This document shows positions 1 to 10,832 of a DNA stretch of 64,000 nt, piece after piece (positions within the stretch are counted from its first letter, which is position 1; each line of letters starts with the position of its first letter). A program made the position numbers and the translations under genes. The notes under the pieces were generated by a model. It was not told the DNA's origin, searched no databases, and was given only the letters and a program-made list of their open reading frames with translations. Source of the stretch: Micromonospora lupini (GTDB lineage: Bacteria; Actinomycetota; Actinomycetes; Mycobacteriales; Micromonosporaceae); the NCBI RefSeq assembly GCF_026342015.1, contig NZ_JAPENL010000002.1, positions 2,237,001-2,301,000 of the forward strand, given 5' to 3'.

Positions 1-1
1 C

Positions 2-934
2 GACGGTGCCACACGCCTCGTCACCGAGCTGCTCGGGGCCGGTCCGGCGGCCGGCCGGGAACGCATCTCCGAGGCCGAGCTACGGGACCTGCTGGCGGTG
101 AACACGGTGCTCGACCCGGACGAGCGGCGGATCATCGACGAGGTGCTGGTAGCCGGCGCGAGTCTCGTCCGCGAGGTGATGATGCCCCGCACCGAGGTGG
201 TGTTCCTGCCGGCCCGGATGACCATCGCCGAGGCCGCCCGGCTGGTGCGCGCCGAGACGCACAGCCGCTACCCGGTGACCGACGGCACCCAGGACGACGT
301 GGTCGGGTTCGTGCACCTGCGGGACGTGCTGCTGCGCCCGGACGCCGACCCGTGCGTCACCGTCGGTGAGCTGACCCGTGAGGTCAAGCAGGTGCCCGGC
401 AGCAAGCCTGTCCTCGCCGCGCTCACCGAGATGCGCCGCGAGGGGCACCACCTGGCGGTGGTGATCGACGAGTACGGCGGGACCGCCGGGATCGTCACCC
501 TTGAGGATCTGATCGAGGAACTCGTCGGGGAGATCCACGACGGGTACGACACGACTCCCGACCCGGCCCACGCCGGCCTGCCGGCGGTGGTCGACGGCCG
601 GCTCAACCTCGCCGACTTCGCCGAGCGGACCGGCGTGGCGCTGCCCGCCGGGCCGTACGAGACGGTCGGCGGGTACGTGATGGCAGTCCTGGGCCGGCTG
701 CCACTGCCCGGGGACGAGGTGCCGGTGCCGGCCGAGCCGCCCGACGACGGTGGCCCCGATCCGGCGGACCCGGCGGACGGTTGGCTGCTGCGCGTGCTCG
801 CCCTGGACGGACGTCGGGTCGCCCGGCTCGCGGTGTCGGCGCTGCGCGTGCCGGAGCAGCGACGCGCGGGCGTGCCACGCGAGGTCAACGCCCCGACACC
901 GGCCGGCCGTGGCCGACGCGCCGGCCCGTCATGA
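2..934 (+). CDS. CBS-domain CorC/CNNM-family protein (5' end outside window)
   Basis: The frame is open from base 2, so the gene starts upstream of the window; what remains is the cytoplasmic half (about 310 residues). A pair of CBS domains is visible, the first beginning at the MMPRTEV segment and the second carrying VVIDEYGGTAGIVTLEDLIEE, a signature of this family. It is followed by a CorC/HlyC transporter-associated domain (YETVGGYVMAVLGRLP). The missing N-terminus should hold the DUF21 membrane domain. Family members are linked to Mg2+/Co2+ efflux and are often annotated hemolysin-like; no ion is proved here. The last 30 residues are a basic, low-complexity tail. trpS follows after a 33-bp gap. 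Confidence 0.88.
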   Translation, partial: DGATRLVTELLGAGPAAGRERISEAELRDLLAVNTVLDPDERRIIDEVLVAGASLVREVMMPRTEVVFLPARMTIAEAARLVRAETHSRYPVTDGTQDDVVGFVHLRDVLLRPDADPCVTVGELTREVKQVPGSKPVLAALTEMRREGHHLAVVIDEYGGTAGIVTLEDLIEELVGEIHDGYDTTPDPAHAGLPAVVDGRLNLADFAERTGVALPAGPYETVGGYVMAVLGRLPLPGDEVPVPAEPPDDGGPDPADPADGWLLRVLALDGRRVARLAVSALRVPEQRRAGVPREVNAPTPAGRGRRAGPS

Positions 935-967
935 CGGCCCCGCCTGCTTGCTGACAGAATTATCGTC

Positions 968-1993
<1,026 letters not shown>

Positions 1994-2007
1994 CGCTGCG
2001 GGACAGG

Positions 2008-2589
2008 GTGGGCGGGTCGGTGGCCGACGTGGCGGCGCGCAGCGTGGATCGCAGTGGCGGGGTGCCGCCGTCCGGCGACACCGTCCAGATCGGCATAGCT
2101 GTGGACATCCCGGAGCCGTGGGGGGCCCAGCTCACCCGGCGACGGGTCGAGGCGGGCGATCCGCTCGCGGTGCCGGCGCACGTGACGCTGCTCGGTCCGA
2201 CCGAGATCCCGACAGCAGTCCTGCCGGGCATCGAGCGGCACCTCGCGGCCGTGGCCGCCGCGCATCTGCCGTTCACGCTGCACCTGCGGGGCACCGGGAC
2301 GTTCCGGCCGGTGACGCAGGTGGTGTTCGTCGCGGTGGCCGCCGGGATCAGCGAATGTGAACTGCTGGCCGCCGCCATCGCGGCCGCGCCGGGCCTGCAC
2401 CGCGAGACCCGCTTCCCGTACCATCCGCACGTCACCGTGGCGCAGGACGTCGCTCCGGAGGCGTTGGACAGGGTATACGAGGATCTGGCCGACTTCTCCG
2501 CGATGTTCGAGGTCGACGGGTTCACCCTCTTCTCGCACAGCGGGCAGACCCGGTGGCAGCCCCGCCGGGACTTCCGCCTCGGCGACTGA
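2008..2589 (+). CDS. 2'-5' RNA ligase / cyclic phosphodiesterase family protein
   Basis: This 193-residue protein carries two H-x-T/S-x motifs, HVTLLGP (about residue 57) and HVTVAQD (about residue 139), the paired catalytic histidines of the 2H phosphoesterase superfamily (LigT/ThpR type). Members act on RNA 2',3'-cyclic phosphates or 2'-5' linkages; the substrate here is not predictable. GTG 2008 gives a rather polar 30-residue leader before the conserved core (IGIAVDIPEPW), so a later start is possible, although no good alternative ribosome-binding site is visible. It lies 14 bp after trpS and may be co-transcribed with it. Confidence 0.8.
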   Translation: MGGSVADVAARSVDRSGGVPPSGDTVQIGIAVDIPEPWGAQLTRRRVEAGDPLAVPAHVTLLGPTEIPTAVLPGIERHLAAVAAAHLPFTLHLRGTGTFRPVTQVVFVAVAAGISECELLAAAIAAAPGLHRETRFPYHPHVTVAQDVAPEALDRVYEDLADFSAMFEVDGFTLFSHSGQTRWQPRRDFRLGD

Positions 2590-2668
2590 CGGTCGGCGAC
2601 CCGCCGGGCGGCGAGCACTCTTGCGCCGGTTGCCACGGCGGCGGTGAAAGATCGGCGAGGATGATCGC

Positions 2669-3592
2669 GTGAACGTGATCGGCCGTATCGAGGCGGGCAT
2701 CGACCGCTGGGTGGGTGCCGCGCGCGGCCGGTCGAACCTGTTCGACCACGTGTGGCGTGCCGGGGCGCTCTACGCCGAGGTGCTGGCCGGGCGGCTCGCC
2801 GCGGCGATCGCCTACTACGGCTTCTTCGCCGTCTTCGCGCTGGCTCTGGTCGCGTACTCCATCTTCGGCGCGATCCTGGAGGACAACGACGAGGTCTCCG
2901 CTGCGGCGGCCGGTTTCCTGAAGGAGAACCTGCCGTTCCTCGACGCGCAGCAGATCGCCAACTCAAGCGGCACCGTCGGCGTGGTCGGCCTGGTCATCCT
3001 GGTCTTCACCGGGATCGGCTGGGTGGAGGCGATCCGCTCCTCCCAACGCCTCATGTACGCGCTCAACCAGCAGCCCGGCAACCTCGTCGTCCGGCGGCTG
3101 GTCGACCTGGGGGTGATGATCGGCGTCTTCGTGCTGCTCGGCCTGTCGGTGGCGGCGGTGGACGCGTTGGAGTCGCTGCTGCGCTTCCTGCTGCGCAGCA
3201 CCGGGTCGGTCGGGCTGACCACTGTCAGCGCGGTGCTCAGCGTCCTGGTCAACGCGGTGCTCGCCACCGCGCTGCTGCTCGCGGTGCCCCGGCTGCGGAT
3301 GAGCAGGTCCCGGCTGCGCCCGGTGGTGCTGCTGGTCGCGGTTGGCATCACGCTGCTCAACACCGTCGGGCGGTACTACGTGGTGCGTACCGAGCGCAAC
3401 CCGGCGTACACGGTGGTGGCCGGCGCGGTCGGTCTGCTGCTCTACCTCTACCTGCTCAACCAACTGGTGCTGTTCGGGGCGGCGCTGCTCGCGACCAGCA
3501 CGAGCGGGCGGGTGGTGGATCTGGCGGAGGGCGCCCCGCCGGTGGACCTCGACGAGGACACCGATCCTGGCGCACCGGGCGGTGCGGGCTGA
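2669..3592 (+). CDS. YihY/virulence factor BrkB family membrane protein
   Basis: An integral membrane protein of 307 residues with about six hydrophobic segments. The family core is visible: LAAAIAYYGFFAVFALALV near residue 40, the GIGWVEAIRSSQRLMY motif near residue 113, and NTVGRYYVVRTERNPAYTVVAGAVG before the last membrane span. The family was once annotated as ribonuclease BN, which is now considered wrong; its transport or envelope role is unsettled. The start is GTG 2669. The stop codon overlaps the start of the GntR gene (TGATG), so the two are translationally coupled. Confidence 0.9.
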   Translation: MNVIGRIEAGIDRWVGAARGRSNLFDHVWRAGALYAEVLAGRLAAAIAYYGFFAVFALALVAYSIFGAILEDNDEVSAAAAGFLKENLPFLDAQQIANSSGTVGVVGLVILVFTGIGWVEAIRSSQRLMYALNQQPGNLVVRRLVDLGVMIGVFVLLGLSVAAVDALESLLRFLLRSTGSVGLTTVSAVLSVLVNAVLATALLLAVPRLRMSRSRLRPVVLLVAVGITLLNTVGRYYVVRTERNPAYTVVAGAVGLLLYLYLLNQLVLFGAALLATSTSGRVVDLAEGAPPVDLDEDTDPGAPGGAG

Positions 3593-3978
3593 TGGCGGAG
3601 GTGCCGGACATGATGATCACGGTCGATGCGGACTCGTCGGTGCCCCCGTACGAGCAGGTGCGGGTGCAGCTCGCCGAGCTGGTCGGCGACGGCCGCCTGC
3701 CTGTGGGCAGCCGCCTGCCCACCGTGCGGCAGCTCGCCGCCGACCTGCGGCTGGCCGCGAACACGGTGGCGCGGGCGTACCGGGAGCTGGAGGTGGCGGG
3801 GCTGCTGGAGACCCGGGGGCGCAACGGCACATTCGTCGCGCCCGGCCGCGACGACGCCGTCGACAGGCTGCACCGGGTTGCCGTCGAGTACGCCGCCGAG
3901 GCCCGGCGGCTGGGCGTCCCGCCGGACCGTGCTGTCGCTCTCGTCCGCGCTGCCGTCGACGCCACCCGGCACGACTGA
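3592..3978 (+). CDS. GntR-family transcriptional regulator (YtrA type)
   Basis: A 128-residue regulator with an N-terminal winged helix-turn-helix: the region SVPPYEQVRVQLAELVGDG leads into LPTVRQLAADLRLAANTVARAY, the classic GntR recognition helix. After it there is only a short helical segment and no FadR or UTRA effector domain, which is the layout of the YtrA subfamily that usually regulates adjacent ABC transporters. Here the coupled upstream partner is the YihY membrane protein, overlapping by one base. A second in-frame Met 18 bases downstream (MMITV) could be the true start. Confidence 0.88.
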   Translation: MAEVPDMMITVDADSSVPPYEQVRVQLAELVGDGRLPVGSRLPTVRQLAADLRLAANTVARAYRELEVAGLLETRGRNGTFVAPGRDDAVDRLHRVAVEYAAEARRLGVPPDRAVALVRAAVDATRHD

Positions 3979-3989
3979 GCCGAGACGGG

Positions 3990-4035
3990 GAAGCGCCCCC
4001 CGCCACCGCATAGCGCGGGTGACAGGGGGCGCTTC
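3990..4035. terminator. Bidirectional stem-loop between convergent genes
   Basis: Bases 3990-4000 (GAAGCGCCCCC) and 4025-4035 (GGGGGCGCTTC) are perfect inverted repeats of 11 bp around a 24-base loop. The structure lies between the convergent GntR gene (stop 3978) and the secreted-protein gene on the minus strand (stop 4061). There is no long T-tract, as is usual in high-GC actinobacteria. Confidence 0.7.
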
Positions 4036-4060
4036 GTGTAGGCCAGAGGCCCGAGCGCCG

Positions 4061-7000
4061 CTAGTAGTCTTCTTTGCAGTCGTGTCCGCCACGGTTGCCG
4101 ATCGGGACGAACGCCATGGCGTCCCAGGCGATGTCGATGTTGCCGGTGGCATATTTGTCGCCCATGTTGTTCAAAAGCACCTGCGATCCCCGGCCCAGGT
4201 TGTAGGCGCCCAGGTACACCCACTTGTCGTGGCCGTTGAGTCCGAGCCGCCCGGTGCTTTGGTCCAACTCGCAGGTGTACTCGCTGCCGTCGTTGCCGCC
4301 GCGGATGACGTACTCCGCCTTGTCGTATTCGCCGCCGTGGCTCGGCAGGTGCACGACGACGTCGAAGTTCATCCGCTCCCCGGGATTCAGGTCCAGGTTG
4401 GGGGTCCAGGCGCCCACCAGGTGATGCTTCGGGTTGGCACTGTCGTTCACCGTCGGGTAGACGTGGCTGAACCACATGTGCCCCTGGTAGCCGGCGCCCA
4501 CCTGGTGCAGGTCGATGTCGGCGTAGAGCGCGTCGGTGCTCCCGGTGGGATAACCGGCCCGCAGGGTGAACTTGCCGTCGTTGGGGTCGCTGGAGCAGCC
4601 CAGTGCGTACTGCGAGGAGTCGATCGTCGTGTAGACGATGCTTGACCTGCGGGTGGCGTCCTTGTCCGGGTCGGAGTTGCCGGTGAAGACCGAGCAGTCC
4701 CGGTCGTAGATCCGTTGCACCCCCGGCTCGGCGGAGGACGAACCGTAGGTCAGCTTCTCCTTGGCGCACTCACCCCCGGGGCAGTTGGCGAAGGTCGCGC
4801 TGCCGTGCCACCAGCAGGCCTCACTGTCGGCCGGGCACGGGTTCTCGATGTTCGGAGTGCAACTGTTGATGCTCGGTGAACAGAACGTGTAGACGCCCGG
4901 CAGGGACAGCACCTTGGTGAAGCGACTCGGGTAGTCCGGGGAGTTGCTGCTGTACGTCGGCTGGGAGTACGCCTCCGTCGCAATGGGGAAGCCCTTCAGT
5001 TGAGGCGTCTCCACCCACCCCATGATCCGCTCCGGGTACGACCACTCATTCGGCGTCTCCGCGTCGGCGTAGGTGTCCCGTAGGAAGCCCGGGCGAGCCG
5101 GGTCGTAGGACGGGTTGGCCGGGTTGTTCAGCCAGCCGATGCCCCACCGGCCGTTGTTCTGCCCGGCCTCGCTGCTCGGGTGGTAGCCGCTGTTGTACGC
5201 CCAAACGGCCAGGAACCAGTTCTCGATCCAGGCCGGGTCGTTGTTGTTGATGGTGCTCCTGCCGAGCGGCTCGTTGTAGATCTGGTTCCACTTGTCGATC
5301 AGGATGTTGAGCCCGGCCGCGATGTTGGCCGCGTAGTCGATCGAGATCGCGACCTGCTGATTGCGGCTGTAGACCGAGTCGCCGACGCTCATTCCCGTGG
5401 TCACCTGACCGACGCCGTAGCCGCAGTCGGACTTCGAGTAGTCGATGACGTCGACGCTGCCCCCGGCGTTGCCGTAGTAGTCCGCGATCAGCGGGTTACC
5501 GAGGTCGCCGGGGACGGCGTGCCAGGAAGCCTGCGAAAGGTTCGTCTCCTGCGCCAGGATTCCCAGCATCAGCTGCGCCGGCACCCCAGCGCCACCGCCA
5601 CCGGCCACCGTCCGCCTCGGGAAGAGCCCCTGCGGGCTGTACGAGGGCAGGCCCGACTTCAGGTAGTTGGCCGGCCGGGAGGTGGTGAGGGTGCCGTGCA
5701 CCGCCCGGTCCACCGCCCACTCGACCAAGTTGGCGCTCGGCTGCTGCGCCTGTACCTTCGGGTCGTTGCGCCGTACCGCGCACTTCGGGTTCGAGATTTT
5801 CGGATCGACCGCCTGGGTGCCCATTGTCGGCCCGGCCGGCGCGCTGGTCGGCAGCGCGTCCAGTCGGGGCGCGGTCCGCGCCGTCTCGAAGGTGACTGTG
5901 GAGCGGCGACCACTGGCGGTCGCCTGCACCGACACCCGGACCTGACCGGCGTCGGCCCGGTCCGCGGGCGACAACGGCGCGCGTACCGCCTTCTCGCCCT
6001 GCGCGGTGCCGATCTCCTCGGCCAGCAGATGACCCTGCGCGGAGACGGCCCGGACCGACCTGCCCGACTGGATCGTCGCCAGCTCCGGCCAGCTCCCGTT
6101 GAGGGCCGGTGCGGTGCCGACTAGCGCGTTCCGGCCTCCGGCCTGGCCCAACAGTTGCAGGTGGCCCTTCTGGCCGACGACGACGGTCTGGAGCCGACCG
6201 GCCTGGAACCGTTGCGCCACGGCCTGCTCACCCTTGATGGCGACCAAGTCGATGCCGTTGTGCGCGGTGCCGCGCAGCGTGGATACCGGTCCGGCCGGTC
6301 GGGCGACCTCGGTGAGGCCGCCGCTGGGGCCGACCTTCACCAGCCGTCCCCGGGCGATGCCGTAGTCGCCGTCAGCGGTAGCGGTCGGGGTGGTGAGTTG
6401 AGCCGCGATCCGGCGGGTCTGGGTGATCCGGTGCGCGGCGGCGTCGACAGTGAGCAGTTCCGTTTGCTCCATGTCTTCGCCGACGGCCCGGGTGAGCAGC
6501 GCCCGGTCGTCCGGTCCACACGCGGGATTGAAGTACGCCAGTTGCAGGCCCGTCGCTACTCTGGTCGCCTTGCCGCTGGCGATGTCGACCACCGCGGCGA
6601 TTCCTCCACCGCGCACCAGAGCGGGTTTGTTGGCCGCCATCTTCGGAGCGAAAACGACCACCGCGTACCGGCCGGAGCCGGTCACGCAGGTCTCGCCCAT
6701 CCAGGGGCCCATGTCAAGCGACGATGCGGACAGGGTGGCGAGCGTCGACCAGGCGAACGCGTCCCGTTCCCGCGCCACGTACAGGTGGAAGCCGTTGCTG
6801 TCGCCCACTCCGGTGACCAGCACGTCTGAGGAGTCGGGCCAGTCCTTGCCCAGTGCGGTGTCCGGCTCCCGGACCGCTGACGGATCTGTGACGCCCGCCG
6901 GTCGAGGCTTCGACGCCGCCGCCGGTACCGCGTCGACGGTGCCGGTGAGTGTGACGAGCGCGGCTATCGCCACGCATGCTTTCGTGCTGATTCTTTTCAA
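4061..7000 (-). CDS. Large secreted protein with lytic-transglycosylase-like and golvesin-type C-terminal domains
   Basis: A 979-residue exported protein. I chose TTG 7000 because GGGGG lies 4 bases upstream and the product opens with a clean signal peptide (KR, hydrophobic core, cleavage near AVPAAAS); GTG 7015 is the alternative. Residues about 40-350 are beta-rich, repeat-like and may form a propeller. Residues about 465-560 resemble a soluble lytic transglycosylase core: LMLGILAQETN supplies a candidate catalytic Glu and GYGVGQVT corresponds to the GLMQ motif. The last about 210 residues resemble golvesin-type C-terminal domains (WFSHVYP, then NIDIAWDAMAFVPIG). Many cysteines suggest disulfides. 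It follows the DUF2690-like gene by 62 bp and has the same unusual start context. A role in cell-wall remodelling or surface/spore biology is inference. Confidence 0.72.
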   Translation of the reverse strand: MKRISTKACVAIAALVTLTGTVDAVPAAASKPRPAGVTDPSAVREPDTALGKDWPDSSDVLVTGVGDSNGFHLYVARERDAFAWSTLATLSASSLDMGPWMGETCVTGSGRYAVVVFAPKMAANKPALVRGGGIAAVVDIASGKATRVATGLQLAYFNPACGPDDRALLTRAVGEDMEQTELLTVDAAAHRITQTRRIAAQLTTPTATADGDYGIARGRLVKVGPSGGLTEVARPAGPVSTLRGTAHNGIDLVAIKGEQAVAQRFQAGRLQTVVVGQKGHLQLLGQAGGRNALVGTAPALNGSWPELATIQSGRSVRAVSAQGHLLAEEIGTAQGEKAVRAPLSPADRADAGQVRVSVQATASGRRSTVTFETARTAPRLDALPTSAPAGPTMGTQAVDPKISNPKCAVRRNDPKVQAQQPSANLVEWAVDRAVHGTLTTSRPANYLKSGLPSYSPQGLFPRRTVAGGGGAGVPAQLMLGILAQETNLSQASWHAVPGDLGNPLIADYYGNAGGSVDVIDYSKSDCGYGVGQVTTGMSVGDSVYSRNQQVAISIDYAANIAAGLNILIDKWNQIYNEPLGRSTINNNDPAWIENWFLAVWAYNSGYHPSSEAGQNNGRWGIGWLNNPANPSYDPARPGFLRDTYADAETPNEWSYPERIMGWVETPQLKGFPIATEAYSQPTYSSNSPDYPSRFTKVLSLPGVYTFCSPSINSCTPNIENPCPADSEACWWHGSATFANCPGGECAKEKLTYGSSSAEPGVQRIYDRDCSVFTGNSDPDKDATRRSSIVYTTIDSSQYALGCSSDPNDGKFTLRAGYPTGSTDALYADIDLHQVGAGYQGHMWFSHVYPTVNDSANPKHHLVGAWTPNLDLNPGERMNFDVVVHLPSHGGEYDKAEYVIRGGNDGSEYTCELDQSTGRLGLNGHDKWVYLGAYNLGRGSQVLLNNMGDKYATGNIDIAWDAMAFVPIGNRGGHDCKEDY

Positions 7001-7061
7001 CGTGCCCCCGTTCACAGAAAGCGCTTGTCGGCGCCAGGACCTTGCCATGCGAGATGCGTTT

Positions 7062-7532
7062 TCATCGCCATACGGTGCAGGTGGCATTGCCGTCGGGATT
7101 GCCCGTGGGCGACGAGGCGCACAGTTGCACGGAATACTCCCAGCTGACCATTGTGGTGACGTAGTTTCCGACACCGCTTATCAGAATCGATTGGGCCTTC
7201 TGGTTCAGGCCGCCATACGTGGGTTGCCAGTCGAGCTCCAGGGTGGAGGTATCGCCGAAGAATGTGGCGGTGTAGTCACCCCACATCGCCCCGCAGGCCG
7301 GCGAGTAGTAGAGGTCGCCGTGGGCTACCGTCTGTTCCGGGTCGTTGCCGTCCACCCGGCTGAAGCTGGAAACAGCATAGGCGTCGCTCGTGCAGCCATT
7401 GGCGGATGCGACTTTTCCGTTGCACCCGGTTCGGGTGCAGCCCGGAGCCGCGGCCGCAGCCGTCGGCGTCAAGACCCCGATGAGGCTCGCGCAGGCCAGC
7501 ACGGCCATTGCCGCTGTTCGCAACCTTTTCAA
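7062..7532 (-). CDS. Small secreted DUF2690-like protein
   Basis: A 156-residue exported protein. TTG 7532 is preceded by GGGGAGG at 5 bases and gives a typical signal peptide ending near TAAAAAPGC. The mature part has the pattern PGCTRTGCNGK, then ANGCTSDAYAVSS, then YYSPACGAMWGDY, which matches the cysteine and Trp spacing I associate with DUF2690, a family of unknown function common in actinomycetes. Six cysteines probably form disulfides. It is the first gene of a two-gene minus-strand unit with the large lytic-transglycosylase-like protein. No enzymatic motif is visible. Confidence 0.75.
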   Translation of the reverse strand: MKRLRTAAMAVLACASLIGVLTPTAAAAAPGCTRTGCNGKVASANGCTSDAYAVSSFSRVDGNDPEQTVAHGDLYYSPACGAMWGDYTATFFGDTSTLELDWQPTYGGLNQKAQSILISGVGNYVTTMVSWEYSVQLCASSPTGNPDGNATCTVWR

Positions 7533-7698
7533 GTGGTCCTCCCCGTGTTGATTGCGGTGTGTCACCGCATCAGAACGCTGGCAGGGAAATCGACGAGACA
7601 CAATATTGACATTCGCCGTACCTCTGGTTAGCCTCCAAGGCGGTCTGTGACGGGTTGCGACGTCGCTGCCGCTTGAGCTGTGACACGGGGAGCGCAAT

Positions 7699-8355
7699 GT
7701 GAACGAGACCGAACGGGAAGCCGAATCGGTTGCGGTGGGCCGCGGGACGACGTCGAGACGATGGCTCCTGCTGGCGGTGCCTGCCGTGGTGCTGATGCTG
7801 GCGGCGCTCGTGGGCGTCGTGGTGTCGCGCGACCAGAATGGGAGGGCGCTTCCCCCCGCCCCGCCGGGCACCAGAGGCAACCCCGGGGAGCCCAGGGAGT
7901 GGATGACCAGCCCACCACCCGTCACTCCCTCTGGACCGCTGCCGGTGTTCGCCGGTCTGACACCGAGCAAGGTCACCGATGCCTGGGTCGAGCGTTGGCC
8001 CGTCCGGGTGACGGCGAAGGGTGCCTTGCACACCATTGAGGTGACCCTGCCTGGCACGCAGGACCACCTGGCGGCAGCAGTGGGTCAGCCCTCGAAGGAG
8101 CGCCGGAACGAGGTGGGCCACGTCTTCTGCATGGTCAAACTCCACGGGGCCGTGCAGCGGTCCCTGCTGCGAGCCCTGGTCGATGGTTGCATCGGCCCGG
8201 TCCTCGGGGCGGGGGAGCGCAAGGCGGTCCTCAACTGGCTGAACGGCGTGGATTTCTCCGCTCCGACTTATGAATTTCGGCGGACCTCCGGGTACGAACT
8301 CCTCGCCAACCACAACTCCGACGAAAACTTCGCGCTCATCCTGAACGCACGCTGA
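7699..8355 (+). CDS. Membrane-anchored protein of unknown function
   Basis: A 218-residue protein with one N-terminal membrane anchor (about residues 21-43), a Pro/Gly-rich linker and an extracytoplasmic domain of about 150 residues. The start is GTG 7699 with GGGGAG 7 bases upstream. The globular part contains two conserved-looking cysteines (FCMVKLHG and DGCIGPVLG), which could form a disulfide. I do not recognise a family. It is divergent from the secreted DUF2690-like gene, with 166 bp between the starts, so the two may share a regulatory region. Confidence 0.7.
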   Translation: MNETEREAESVAVGRGTTSRRWLLLAVPAVVLMLAALVGVVVSRDQNGRALPPAPPGTRGNPGEPREWMTSPPPVTPSGPLPVFAGLTPSKVTDAWVERWPVRVTAKGALHTIEVTLPGTQDHLAAAVGQPSKERRNEVGHVFCMVKLHGAVQRSLLRALVDGCIGPVLGAGERKAVLNWLNGVDFSAPTYEFRRTSGYELLANHNSDENFALILNAR

Positions 8356-8357
8356 TT

Positions 8358-8377
8358 CCCGGCGGTACACCGCCGGG
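8358..8377. terminator. Stem-loop terminator
   Basis: An 8-bp perfect stem, CCCGGCGG (8358-8365) and CCGCCGGG (8370-8377), around a TACA tetraloop. It begins 3 bases after the stop codon of the membrane-anchored protein gene, a typical place for a factor-independent terminator. Confidence 0.7.
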
Positions 8378-8465
8378 CCCCTGAACGGATGCCGATCGGG
8401 CGCCGGACGGGCGGTAACTGAACAGAACCGCACCGACGCTCGCGTTCGCGGACCATGATGAGCGC

Positions 8466-8903
8466 GTGGGCGCACTCATGACACTTGACCTGCCGGCCGA
8501 CTCGCCGATGCTCGGCCTGCCGTGGATCATCACCTTCGGGCCGCTCGGCGACCTCGACGAGTGGGAGCCGGTGGTCTGCGGGCCGTACGAGCGGCCGCAC
8601 GCGTTGGCGTTGGCCGAGGCGGTGGTGGCCGAGGAGCAGTTGATGGCAGTTGTCGAGCCGCTGCTGCCGGCGCTGTCGGCGGACGAGATCCGCAGCGAGA
8701 TCGCCGCCGCGCAGGTAGCCGCCGAGGACGAGGCCCGTCAGGTCGAGGGGGCCGACCTGTACGGCGACTTCGAGGACGTGATCGACGAGGAGTTGGACGC
8801 CGCGGCGGACGAGGCGGGCCACGGTGAGCCCGTCGAGCCGCCGGACGAGGCCGAGGTCCGCGCCGGCTTCACCAGGATCGCGGCGCTGCTGACCGCCAAG
8901 TGA
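8466..8903 (+). CDS. Conserved acidic hypothetical protein
   Basis: A 145-residue, strongly acidic cytoplasmic protein with no signal peptide or membrane span. The N-terminus (LGLPWIITFGPLGDLDEWEPVVCGPYER) looks globular and the C-terminal half is alanine- and glutamate-rich and probably helical. I do not recognise a family. GTG 8466 is used; ATG 8478 is an in-frame alternative, and neither has a clear ribosome-binding site. Codon use with very GC-rich third positions supports a real gene. Confidence 0.65.
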   Translation: MGALMTLDLPADSPMLGLPWIITFGPLGDLDEWEPVVCGPYERPHALALAEAVVAEEQLMAVVEPLLPALSADEIRSEIAAAQVAAEDEARQVEGADLYGDFEDVIDEELDAAADEAGHGEPVEPPDEAEVRAGFTRIAALLTAK

Positions 8904-8979
8904 CGCGGCGGGTCAGCGCGGGGAAGTGACGCGGCGGTTTCCCGCGCGGGCGACGAGGCACACCAACGACACACACGGA

Positions 8980-9019
8980 CACCGGCGCCGCGCGGAGCGG
9001 ACTCCGCGTGACGCCGGTG
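8980..9019. terminator. Stem-loop between convergent genes
   Basis: CACCGGCG (8980-8987) pairs with CGCCGGTG (9012-9019), and CGCGGAG (8991-8997) pairs with CTCCGCG (9002-9008) around a CGGA tetraloop, with a small internal bulge. It sits between the acidic hypothetical gene and the convergent GH13 gene and probably terminates both. Confidence 0.7.
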
Positions 9020-9109
9020 CACCTCACCCCCCACCACAAGGGGCCGGTAGCCCAGTCGCCCGCTGGCGCGGGGCACGGCGGACGACCAGGTCGAGAAGGG
9101 CTTACCCGC

Positions 9110-10744
<1,635 letters not shown>

Positions 10745-10810
10745 TGGTGATGTTTCCCCGTCTGTCTCGTGCTCGGGCGCGGCTGCCTGAGCAATATGCC
10801 GCCCGACCCT

Positions 10811-10832
10811 GCAAGAGTCAAGCAGATCTTGC
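10811..10832. promoter_or_regulatory. Candidate LacI-family operator in front of the alpha-glucosidase gene
   Basis: GCAAGA (10811-10816) and TCTTGC (10827-10832) form an inverted repeat with 10 bases between them. It lies 67 bases upstream of the GH13 start and overlaps the 3' end of the LacI-family gene. The same GCAAG/CTTGC half-sites recur in the lacI-malE intergenic region. Confidence 0.5.
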
